From Paracoccaceae bacterium (GTDB taxonomy: Bacteria > Pseudomonadota > Alphaproteobacteria > Rhodobacterales > Rhodobacteraceae), in assembly GCA_019429405.1 (NCBI GenBank), contig JAHYIZ010000025.1, positions 1 through 42,994 of the forward strand: a stretch of 42,994 nucleotides of DNA, read 5' to 3'. The translations under genes and the position numbers were made by a program. The notes below the pieces were generated by a model that was given only the letters and a program-made list of their open reading frames with translations, did no database searches and was not told where the DNA came from. Shown piece after piece: positions 37,309 to 42,994 of this stretch; position 1 is the first letter of the stretch, and each line of letters starts with the position of its first letter.

Positions 37309-38535
37309 ATGACCGATTCCAGCACCTTCATCACCGCCGCGCAGGCCCGCCGCAATGTGGCGGTGCTGGTGCTGGCGCAGGCCATCCTCGGCTCGCAAAT
37401 GTCGATGATCTTCATCGTCGGGGGTCTGGCCGGGCAGCAGCTTGCGCCCAACCCCTGCTGGGCCACGCTGCCCTTGTCGCTGATCGTCCTCGGCTCGCTT
37501 CTGACCGCGCAACCGCTGAGCGCCTTCATGCAGCGCCATGGGCGGCGCGCGGGGTTCATGCTGGCCACGCTTGCCGGGGCCGTGGGCGCGGCGCTGGCGG
37601 CGCGCGCGCTATATGTGCACTCATTCTCGCTTTTCATGGCGGGCAGCTTTCTGACCGGCATCTACATGTCGGCGCAGGGTTTTTACCGCTTTGCCGCGAC
37701 CGATGGCGTGAAACCTGAGTTTCAGCCAAAGGCGATTTCCTATGTGATGGGGGGCGGTCTGGCTGCCGCCCTGATCGGGCCGCAACTGGCCAAGATGACG
37801 TCCGAGGCGCATGTGGTGCCGTTCATGGCGACCTATCTTGTCATCATCGTGCTCAACCTGCTTGGGCCGCTTCTCTTTACGTTCCTGCACAGCCCCGAAG
37901 AGCATCGGGTGGCCAAGGGCACCCCCGAGACGGGCCGCAGCCGTCGCGACTTGCTCCGCGACCCGGTAATCGTGGTGGCGATCATCTGCGGCATGGTCGC
38001 CTATGCGCTGATGAATCTGGTGATGACCTCAACCCCGCTTGCGGTGCTCGGGTGCGGCTATGATCAAGGCAATGCCGCCGACATCGTGTCGGCGCATGTG
38101 CTGGCGATGTTCGCGCCTGCGTTTTTTACCGGTCATCTGATCGTGCGTTTCGGCGCGCGGCTGATCGTGGGGGTCGGGCTGGTGATTCTGGCCAGTGCCG
38201 GGGCCGTGGCGCTCAGCGGGTTTGAGCTGGAGAACTTCTTCATCGCGCTGATTCTGTTGGGTCTGGGCTGGAATTTCGCCTTCATCGGTGCCACCGCGAT
38301 GCTTGCCACCGCCTACAAGCCCGAAGAGCGGGGCCGTGTGCAGGGCATCAACGATTTCATCGTGTTCGGCGGCGTGTTCGTGGCCTCGCTTTCGTCGGGC
38401 AGCCTGATGAACTGCACCGCCTCTGGCAACGCGCAGGCCGGCTGGCAGGCGGTCAACCTCGCCATGCTGCCCTTCCTCGTGTTGGCGGGGGCGGCGCTGA
38501 TCTGGCTGGTGCTGCGCCCGCGCGAGGCGCGCTAA
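37309..38535 (+). CDS. MFS transporter
   Basis: A 408-residue major-facilitator protein with about 12 membrane helices. The loop between helices 2 and 3 (QRHGRRAGFM) is a degenerate MFS motif A. The central cytoplasmic loop (about 195-222, HSPEEHRVAKGTPETGRSRRDLLRDP) separates the two six-helix halves. Substrate cannot be told. The ATG at 37309 is used rather than a TTG six bases upstream; the ribosome site is weak (TAGG). Its stop TAA lies within the convergent DUF1638 stop region, overlapping by four bases. Confidence 0.85.
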   Translation: MTDSSTFITAAQARRNVAVLVLAQAILGSQMSMIFIVGGLAGQQLAPNPCWATLPLSLIVLGSLLTAQPLSAFMQRHGRRAGFMLATLAGAVGAALAARALYVHSFSLFMAGSFLTGIYMSAQGFYRFAATDGVKPEFQPKAISYVMGGGLAAALIGPQLAKMTSEAHVVPFMATYLVIIVLNLLGPLLFTFLHSPEEHRVAKGTPETGRSRRDLLRDPVIVVAIICGMVAYALMNLVMTSTPLAVLGCGYDQGNAADIVSAHVLAMFAPAFFTGHLIVRFGARLIVGVGLVILASAGAVALSGFELENFFIALILLGLGWNFAFIGATAMLATAYKPEERGRVQGINDFIVFGGVFVASLSSGSLMNCTASGNAQAGWQAVNLAMLPFLVLAGAALIWLVLRPREAR

Positions 38536-38541
38536 AGCGCG
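38528..38541. terminator. Small hairpin shared by two convergent stop codons
   Basis: CGCGC-TAAA-GCGCG at 38528-38541 covers the MFS stop (TAA) and the DUF1638 stop (TAG on minus). A five-bp stem with no T-run is weak as a terminator, but it is the only structure between the convergent genes, which overlap by four bases. Confidence 0.3.
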
Positions 38542-39164
38542 GCAAGAACCGGGGCCAGATCGCCGTAACCCGTAAAGCGACGCTCATATTTCAGGCCGAG
38601 TCGTGCTGCGGCCTCGCGGGCAAGGGCGTCAAGCGCCGGGTCATCGGTTTGCGCCTGATAGATCAGCCGGTCATAATTGCCAAAATAGCTGTCGCGCAGC
38701 TCGGGGTGGCGATCAAGCCCCATTGGCCGCCAGACGAAGGCATCGAACTGGCGCACCAGAAAATCGGTCAGGTAGAAGGTGGTGAACTCGGTTTCGGCCT
38801 TGGCGGCGAAGGCTTCGACTCCTTCGTAGAACGCATAGCAATGCGGCCCCGCGATCATCTCCACGCCCAACTCGGCGCAGCGCGCCGCCAAAAGGCCGCC
38901 GGTGCCGCAATCGGCATAGACCACGAACACGCTGTCATAGGCGGCGCGGTGCCGGGCCACGGCGTCAGTGACCGCTTCGGTGATGCGATCCGGCCAGAGG
39001 TGCAAGTTCGCGGGCAGGCAGGTCAGGTCAAGGTGATCCCAGCTATTGGCGGCCTTGAGTGCAAGAATTTCGCGCGCAAGCGCGCCGCAGGCGATCAGCA
39101 GCACCCGACCCTTGCGCGTGGGCGGCAAGCCCTGCTCGGTCAGCGCCACGTCAGAAAGCGTCAT
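38532..39164 (-). CDS. DUF1638 protein, probable corrinoid methyl-transfer accessory
   Basis: A 210-residue DUF1638 protein, by overall resemblance: RVLLIACGALAREILALK, then LDLTCLPANLHLWPDRI, VYADCGTGG and AGPHCYAFYEG. Cys and His residues recur (CGA, LPANLH, DCGTGG, HCY), suggesting a metal or cofactor site. Such genes occur beside corrinoid methyltransferases. I recall fitness work in Phaeobacter/Dinoroseobacter that tied a DUF1638 gene to B12-dependent methionine synthesis; this is from memory. Here it follows a corrinoid protein and a homocysteine methyltransferase. The ATG at 39164 overlaps the stop of the small upstream ORF (ATGA). Confidence 0.85.
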   Translation of the reverse strand: MTLSDVALTEQGLPPTRKGRVLLIACGALAREILALKAANSWDHLDLTCLPANLHLWPDRITEAVTDAVARHRAAYDSVFVVYADCGTGGLLAARCAELGVEMIAGPHCYAFYEGVEAFAAKAETEFTTFYLTDFLVRQFDAFVWRPMGLDRHPELRDSYFGNYDRLIYQAQTDDPALDALAREAAARLGLKYERRFTGYGDLAPVLAAL

Positions 39165-39319
39165 TCCACCCGCGCCAACATCCGCATCAACGCGGCCCCG
39201 ATCAGCGCCGCCAGCGCAAGCGCGGCGAACGGCACCCCGGCAGACGAGGCGACCCAGAGCGTGGCGCCCGCGGCCACAATGACCACGAGGAGCAAAAGCA
39301 GAAAATGGGGCAGGGGCAT
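39161..39319 (-). CDS. 52-residue two-helix membrane protein before DUF1638
   Basis: A 52-residue, almost entirely hydrophobic protein: helix 1 about residues 5-25 (HFLLLLLVVIVAAGATLWVA) and helix 2 about 29-46 (PFAALALAALIGAALM), ending in RMLARVE. GGAGG lies six bases before the ATG at 39319 and the stop overlaps the DUF1638 start (ATGA), so it is very likely translated. It lies within a longer open frame whose upstream part is not protein-like, which explains why such genes are missed. Function unknown. Confidence 0.75.
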   Translation of the reverse strand: MPLPHFLLLLLVVIVAAGATLWVASSAGVPFAALALAALIGAALMRMLARVE

Positions 39320-39396
39320 GGCAGACCTCCGATACCCGCAATATGGCGCGCCGCGCGCCCGGCGCCAAGGGGAAACGGCGCGGTTTTGCGCCCTGG

Positions 39397-40092
39397 TCAC
39401 GCGCTCAAGGCATTGTGTTTGCGCGCGATGAAGGATTTGGCGGTTTCCACCGCCACGGCGGCATCGCGGCAATAGGCATCGGCGCCGATGGCGCGGCCGA
39501 ACTCTTCGTTCAAGGGCGCGCCGCCGACCAGCACGATGTAGTTTTCGCGCAGGCCTTTTTCCTTCAGCGAGTCGATCACCACCTTCATGTAGGGCATGGT
39601 GGTGGTCAAAAGCGCTGACATACCGAGAATGTCGGCGCCCTCGCGCTCCAACGCCTCAAGGTATTTCTCAACCGCGTTGTTGATGCCGAGGTCCACCACC
39701 TCAAAGCCCGCGCCTTCCATCATCATCGCCACAAGGTTCTTGCCGATGTCGTGGATGTCGCCCTTGACGGTGCCGATCACCATCTTGCCCATGCGCGGCG
39801 CGCCGGTGGCGATCAGCAAGGGCTTCAGTATCGCCATGCCGCCCTTCATCGCGTTGGCGGCCAAAAGCACCTCGGGCACGAACAATATGCCATCGCGGAA
39901 ATCGGCGCCGACAATCGTCATGCCCGCGACCAGCGCCTTGGTGAGCACATGGTACGGGGTCCAGCCGCGCGCCAGCAGAATGCCGACGCCCTCTTCGATT
40001 TCTTCCTTGAGCCCGTCGTAAAGGTCGTCGTGCATTTGCAGCACAAGCTCGTCGTCGCTCAGATCGGCAAGGATGATGTCGTCGTCGGCCAT
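39397..40092 (-). CDS. Corrinoid-binding protein, MtbC/MetH-B12-domain type
   Basis: Carries methylcobalamin between methyltransferases. 231 residues: a four-helix cap (about 15-95: LYDGLKEEIEEGVGILLARG, VLLAANAMKGGMAILKPLL) and a Rossmann B12 domain. The signature DxHxxG is Asp112-Ile-His114-Asp-Ile-Gly117, with His114 as cobalt ligand, followed by GMSALLTTTMPYM and VGGAPLNEEFGRAIGADAY. In Rhodobacteraceae this and the homocysteine methyltransferase next to it probably act as separate pieces of methionine synthase. AGGAGCG precedes the ATG. A 144-base gap with a repeat separates it from that gene. Confidence 0.93.
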   Translation of the reverse strand: MADDDIILADLSDDELVLQMHDDLYDGLKEEIEEGVGILLARGWTPYHVLTKALVAGMTIVGADFRDGILFVPEVLLAANAMKGGMAILKPLLIATGAPRMGKMVIGTVKGDIHDIGKNLVAMMMEGAGFEVVDLGINNAVEKYLEALEREGADILGMSALLTTTMPYMKVVIDSLKEKGLRENYIVLVGGAPLNEEFGRAIGADAYCRDAAVAVETAKSFIARKHNALSA

Positions 40093-40194
40093 GGTGGCGC
40101 TCCTGGTGGTCGTTCAGATCGGTATTGCAGGCAGCCGCCCGCGTCACTTGGCAATTTGCGACACTGGCAGGGCGGGTACCGACGCGCGCTTGCG

Positions 40195-40220
40195 CTTGCC
40201 TTGGTCCAAATATCCCCGCC
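40195..40220 (-). repeat. Single-arm copy of the GATATTT-CCAAGGCAA repeat
   Basis: The minus-strand reading GGCGGGGATATTTGGACCAAGGCAAG equals, with few changes, each arm of the large palindrome at 23920-23992. It lies just after the bmt gene and before the corrinoid gene. It has no partner arm here, so it cannot form the same hairpin. Confidence 0.65.
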
Positions 40221-40236
40221 GGAGGCCGCCGCGCTT

Positions 40237-41250
40237 TCAGCCGCGCCGACGCCCGCGGCGTTCGCGGGTCGGGCCTTCGTCATCGCCGGTGCCGTCCGAG
40301 GCCGAGGAGTAGCCGCCCAGATGCGCTGCAATATCTTCGACCGTGGGGCGCGGCCCTGGCGGGCGGGTTTCCAGTGCGGCGCGCATCGCCTTGAGGTGCT
40401 CGGGCATGGTGCCGCAGCAGCCGCCAATAATGCGCGCGCCCGCATCACGCGCCAGCACCGCATATTCGGCCATCAACTCGGGCGTGCCATCGTAATGGAT
40501 GTGGCCTTCGTGGTATTTCGGGATGCCCGCGTTGCCCTTGGCGATGATCGGGCGCTCGGTGCCCGCCGCCACGAACCCCAGCAAGGTGCGCATCAGGTCG
40601 CTGGCGCCGACGCCGCAATTGGCGCCGAAGGCAATGGGCGGGTTCGGCAGTTTTTCGACCAGTGCGGCAAGCTGCGCCGAGGTCACGCCCATCATGGTGC
40701 GCCCGGCGGTATCAAAGCTCATGGTGCCGCACCAGGGCATGCCCGCAAGCAGCGCGGCCTCGGCGGCCGCCTTGAATTCTTCGGGCGCCGAGATCGTCTC
40801 GACCCAGAGCACATCGGCCCCGCCTGCCTTCAGCCCTTCGGCCTGTTCGTGGAACATCTCGACCGCAAGGTCATGCGTCAGCGTGCCCATCGGCGCGAAA
40901 ATATCGCCAGTGGGGCCGATCGAGCCTGCCACCACCACCGGGCGGCCCGCCGCATCTGCCACCTCACGGCCAAGGGCGGCGGCGAGGCGGTTCAACTCGT
41001 GCACGCGCGATTGCGCATTGTGCAGTTTCAGGCGGCTTGCGTTGCCGCCGAACGAATTGGTCAGAAAGATGTCCGACCCGGCATCGACTGCGAGGCGGTA
41101 GAGCGTGCGGATCTTGTCGGGCTGATCGGCGTTCCACATTTCCGGCGCGTCGCCCGACGCAAGCCCCATGTTGAACAGGTTGGTGCCGGTAGCGCCGTCG
41201 GCCATCAGCCAGGGCCGGGTCGCCAGAAGCCGGGAAAGCGCGTCGCTCAT
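40237..41250 (-). CDS. bmt: Homocysteine S-methyltransferase (bmt/MetH N-terminal type)
   Basis: Transfers a methyl group to homocysteine to give methionine; 337 residues. Zinc ligands are Cys212 (GANCGVG) and Cys278-Cys279 (GGCCGT). The N-terminal LMADGATGTNL and FLTNSFGGN are conserved barrel motifs. Annotation pipelines call such genes betaine-homocysteine methyltransferase, but the adjacent corrinoid gene suggests methylcobalamin as donor, as in MetH. The frame is open to 41373; MSDALSRLLATRPWL at 41250 is the conserved start. The C-terminal Arg/Gly tail (about 318-337) is outside the barrel. Confidence 0.9.
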   Translation of the reverse strand: MSDALSRLLATRPWLMADGATGTNLFNMGLASGDAPEMWNADQPDKIRTLYRLAVDAGSDIFLTNSFGGNASRLKLHNAQSRVHELNRLAAALGREVADAAGRPVVVAGSIGPTGDIFAPMGTLTHDLAVEMFHEQAEGLKAGGADVLWVETISAPEEFKAAAEAALLAGMPWCGTMSFDTAGRTMMGVTSAQLAALVEKLPNPPIAFGANCGVGASDLMRTLLGFVAAGTERPIIAKGNAGIPKYHEGHIHYDGTPELMAEYAVLARDAGARIIGGCCGTMPEHLKAMRAALETRPPGPRPTVEDIAAHLGGYSSASDGTGDDEGPTRERRGRRRG

Positions 41251-41401
41251 CGGGGGCCTTTCATTGCCTGCGGTCTTGCGGCAGGGCGCCGCGCAACCCT
41301 GCGCCAGGCCATGCCACGACGGGCAGGGCCTGGCAAATTCCAAGTGTTCAAAGAGAACATGAGGCACGCTCATGCGGGCGCCGTGGCCCCCGCAGCCGCG
41401 A
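41251..41401 (-). promoter_or_regulatory. Structured 151-base leader/promoter region of bmt
   Basis: Contains a strong hairpin (arms 41303-41315 and 41322-41334, 13 bp with one mismatch, 6-base loop). A smaller stem (GCAGGG/CCCTGC, about 41279-41300) lies nearer the gene. Upstream are an inverted repeat TGTTC-N5-GAACA (41345-41359) and the motif CACTTGGAATTTGC. I could not match it to a SAM or SAH riboswitch consensus. No convincing -35/-10 pair was found. Confidence 0.5.
41345..41359. promoter_or_regulatory. Inverted repeat TGTTC-N5-GAACA upstream of bmt
   Basis: Five-base perfect arms around AAAGA, 95-109 bases before the bmt start and 43-57 bases after the zeta-subunit stop. The layout suits a dimeric regulator. 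It is not the direct-repeat GTTC-N7-GTTC form of alphaproteobacterial LexA boxes. Confidence 0.4.
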
Positions 41402-41716
41402 TCAGATCTCTTCGATAATCTGCTTTTTCGCCAGCGCCTTCAGCTCGGCCATCTTGGCGCGGATGGTGGCTTCGTCGGCGAGGCTGCCCAGATCGCCCGC
41501 GACCTTGCGGTAAACGTCTTCGTCGCCCGCTTCCTCGAAATCGGAGGCGATCACCTCTTTGGCGTAGGCGGCGGCCTCGGCCTCGGATTTGCCCATCAGC
41601 GCTGCGGCCCACAGGCCCAAGAGCTTGTTGCGCCGCGCCTCGGCCCTGAACTGCAGTTGCGCGTCGAGTGCGAACTTGGCCTCATAGGCATTTTCGCGGT
41701 CGTCAAAGGTGGTCAT
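41402..41716 (-). CDS. DUF1476 protein, F1F0-ATPase inhibitor subunit zeta
   Basis: A 104-residue helical protein matching the alphaproteobacterial zeta subunit, which in Paracoccus denitrificans blocks F1-ATPase hydrolysis by inserting its N-terminus. Visible: MTTFDDRENAYEAKFA (inhibitory N-terminus), AEARRNKLLGLWAA, VIASDFEEAGDEDV and KMAELKALAKKQI. The frame is open to 41926, but MTTFDDREN at 41716 is the family start, with GAAAGGGG before it. Divergent from purC. Confidence 0.93.
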   Translation of the reverse strand: MTTFDDRENAYEAKFALDAQLQFRAEARRNKLLGLWAAALMGKSEAEAAAYAKEVIASDFEEAGDEDVYRKVAGDLGSLADEATIRAKMAELKALAKKQIIEEI

Positions 41717-41751
41717 GGCGGCCCCTTTCGGAAAGGTGAAGGTTCCCCCTC

Positions 41752-41780
41752 CATATGCCCGCGCGGGGGCCGCGCTGCAA
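41752..41780 (-). promoter_or_regulatory. Putative promoter of the zeta-subunit gene
   Basis: Minus strand: TTGCAG (41780-41775), 17-base spacer, CATATG (41757-41752). Would start about 30 bases before the start codon. Back to back with the purC promoter in the 193-base divergent gap. Confidence 0.45.
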
Positions 41781-41815
41781 GCCCCGGCAGCACAGCCCCG
41801 GCGCGGCCCTTTGCC

Positions 41816-41844
41816 TTGCGGGTTGCGCGGCCTTGCCCTATAGC
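41816..41844 (+). promoter_or_regulatory. Putative promoter of purC
   Basis: TTGCGG at 41816-41821, 17-base spacer, TATAGC at 41839-41844, about 65 bases before the purC ATG. Four of six matches in each element. Confidence 0.5.
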
Positions 41845-41909
41845 GGCGGCGAAGGGCCGCGCTTGGCCCCGGCGCGCCCGCTGGCGGGCGGCGAGCGAAT
41901 GGAGAGCAC

Positions 41910-42674
41910 ATGGCACCTCGGCGCAAGAAGATTTACGAAGGCAAGGCCAAGATCCTCTATGAAGGCCCCGAGCCGGGAACGCTGATCCAGTATTTCAAGG
42001 ATGATGCCACCGCCTTCAACGCGCAGAAAAAGGCCGTGTTCGAGGGCAAGGGTGTGCTGAACAACCGCCTGAGCGAGTTCTTCATGACCGGGCTTGGCAA
42101 TGTCGGCGTGCCCACGCATTTCATCCGCACGCTGAACATGCGCGAGCAACTGATCCGGCAGGTCGAGATCATTCCGCTTGAGGTGATCGTGCGCAACTTC
42201 GCCGCAGGCTCGATCGCCAAGCGGCTCGGGCTGGAAGAGGGCCTGGCGCTGCCGCGCCCGATTGTCGAATACAGCTACAAGAACGACGCGCTTGGCGACC
42301 CGATGGTGAGCGAGGAATACATCGTCGCCTTTGGCTGGGCCAATCAGCAGGACCTTGACGACATCGTGGCCCTGGCGCTGCGCGTCAATGATTTCCTTTC
42401 GGGCGTGTTCTATTCGGTCGGCATCAAGCTGATCGACTTCAAGATCGAGATCGGCCGCGTCTGGGACGGCGATTTCATGCGGCTGATCGTGGCCGACGAG
42501 ATCAGCCCTGACAGCTGCCGCCTGTGGGATATGAAGACCGGGCAGAAGCTTGATAAAGACGTGTTCCGCCGCGATCTTGGCAGCCTGACCGATGCCTATA
42601 CCGAGGTCGCGCGCAGGCTGGGGGTGTTGCCCACCAATGCCGCCACGATGCCCAAGCCGACTTTGATCAACTGA
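41910..42674 (+). CDS. purC: Phosphoribosylaminoimidazole-succinocarboxamide synthase
   Basis: Purine synthesis step joining aspartate to CAIR; 254 residues. Signatures: [47 protein letters not shown] and [17 protein letters not shown] lies eight bases before the ATG. Followed by purS after ten bases; purQ probably lies beyond the window. Confidence 0.96.
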   Translation: MAPRRKKIYEGKAKILYEGPEPGTLIQYFKDDATAFNAQKKAVFEGKGVLNNRLSEFFMTGLGNVGVPTHFIRTLNMREQLIRQVEIIPLEVIVRNFAAGSIAKRLGLEEGLALPRPIVEYSYKNDALGDPMVSEEYIVAFGWANQQDLDDIVALALRVNDFLSGVFYSVGIKLIDFKIEIGRVWDGDFMRLIVADEISPDSCRLWDMKTGQKLDKDVFRRDLGSLTDAYTEVARRLGVLPTNAATMPKPTLIN

Positions 42675-42684
42675 GGAGGGGTGC

Positions 42685-42924
42685 ATGAAGGCGCGCGTGC
42701 ATGTGATGCTGAAGGATGCAGTGCTTGACCCGCAGGGCGAGGCGGTGCGCCATGCGCTGGCGACGCTTGGCTTTGCCGATGTCGGCCGGGTGCGGCAGGG
42801 CAAGGTGATCGACATCGAACTGGCCGCGCGCGACCGCGCGGCCGCCGAGGCCGAAGTGCGGGCGATGTGCGAAAAGCTTCTGGCCAATACGGTGATCGAG
42901 AAATACGACATCGAGATTGCGTGA
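42685..42924 (+). CDS. purS: Phosphoribosylformylglycinamidine synthase subunit PurS
   Basis: Small structural subunit that joins PurL and PurQ for FGAR amidation; 79 residues. Conserved: KARVHVMLKDAVLDPQGEAV, LGFADVGRVRQGKVIDIEL and the terminal LLANTVIEKYDIEI. GAGGAGGGG immediately precedes the ATG. The purC-purS order is that of Rhodobacteraceae and Gram-positives with split PurL. Confidence 0.94.
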   Translation: MKARVHVMLKDAVLDPQGEAVRHALATLGFADVGRVRQGKVIDIELAARDRAAAEAEVRAMCEKLLANTVIEKYDIEIA

Positions 42925-42929
42925 CAAGG

Positions 42930-42994
42930 CCGGGGGGCTTCGCGCCCCCCGGACCCCCCGCGGGGTATTTTTGCGAAGAAGAAGCCGAAAAGGG
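42930..42994 (+). repeat. Hairpin and GGGGTATTTTTGCGAAGAAGAAG intergenic repeat after purS
   Basis: Perfect 9-bp stem CCGGGGGGC/GCCCCCCGG (42930-42938, 42944-42952; 5-base loop) five bases after the purS stop. CCCCGCGGGG, a T-run (about 42967-42973) and GCGAAGAAGAAG follow. It could terminate the purCS transcript. The second half has the same spacing pattern as the GATATTT repeats elsewhere, and this string is common between Rhodobacteraceae genes. The window ends inside it. Confidence 0.65.

Noticed and set aside
41251-41344. SAM-II, SAM/SAH or SAH riboswitch in the bmt leader
   Set aside because: I could not place the conserved cores of these classes as I remember them. Left as an unclassified structured region.
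41345-41359. LexA (SOS) box upstream of bmt
   Set aside because: Alphaproteobacterial LexA sites are direct repeats GTTC-N7-GTTC; here the half-sites are inverted with a 5-base spacer and the gene is not SOS-related.
42930-42994. Mobile element end or attachment site at the window edge
   Set aside because: Hairpin plus T-run after purS is better explained as a terminator-like intergenic repeat; no integrase, transposase or target duplication is visible.

Overview
This window is a dense, GC-rich, almost fully coding piece of a bacterial chromosome. Gene order and protein sequences point to an alphaproteobacterium of the family Rhodobacteraceae (Rhodobacter/Cereibacter/Gemmobacter-like). Evidence: a nuo operon with accessory genes between the nuo genes; a long NuoE; a DUF1476 gene (F1-ATPase zeta inhibitor) divergent from purC-purS; separate homocysteine-methyltransferase and corrinoid-binding proteins instead of one MetH; and GC-rich intergenic repeats built on a GATATTT...CCAAGG core. 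I see no rRNA, tRNA, CRISPR, prophage, insertion sequence or plasmid signature.

Layout. (1) 1-1998, plus strand: end of a leucine-degradation cluster (GST fragment, HMG-CoA lyase, methylglutaconyl-CoA hydratase-type crotonase). (2) 2167-22084, plus: one nearly gapless run of nuoA-N with four non-nuo genes inserted (membrane protein with an HhH domain, DUF5337-like membrane protein, lipoprotein-like protein, carboxymuconolactone-decarboxylase-like protein), continuing into birA, coaX and RNase J and closed by a 14-bp hairpin. (3) 22162-23769, minus: RhlE-type DEAD-box helicase with a structured leader and promoter. (4) 24079-29509, plus: argS, SPOR protein, nagZ, scpA, scpB and a 70-residue basic protein, all tightly packed. 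(5) 29588-31341, plus: RlmI-like methyltransferase and a PIN-domain protein. (6) 31437-35166, plus: zwf-pgl-pgi behind a promoter carrying a perfect 12-bp palindrome. (7) 35187-37233, minus: HNH endonuclease, carboxylesterase, AlkA-like glycosylase. (8) 37309-38535, plus: MFS transporter. (9) 38532-41716, minus: DUF1638, a 52-residue membrane protein, a corrinoid protein, a homocysteine methyltransferase and the zeta subunit. (10) 41910-42924, plus: purC-purS, then a hairpin repeat.

How the genes work together. Region 2 makes the proton-pumping NADH dehydrogenase and, by co-transcription, links it to biotin attachment, CoA synthesis and RNA decay. Region 6 feeds glucose-6-phosphate towards 6-phosphogluconate (Entner-Doudoroff or pentose-phosphate entry). 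Region 9 looks like two parts of a split B12-dependent methionine synthase plus DUF1638, a family linked to corrinoid methyl transfer; the folate-binding and reactivation parts are not in this window. Regions 4 and 7 are cell-envelope, chromosome-segregation and DNA-repair housekeeping.

Most of the window is ordinary core genome. The less explained parts are the HhH domain shared between NuoE and an adjacent membrane protein, the DUF1638/small-membrane-protein/corrinoid group with a shared upstream motif, the operator-like palindrome at zwf, the structured leaders of the helicase and bmt genes, and an unpaired PIN-domain gene. All calls are from reading the sequence; no database search was run.
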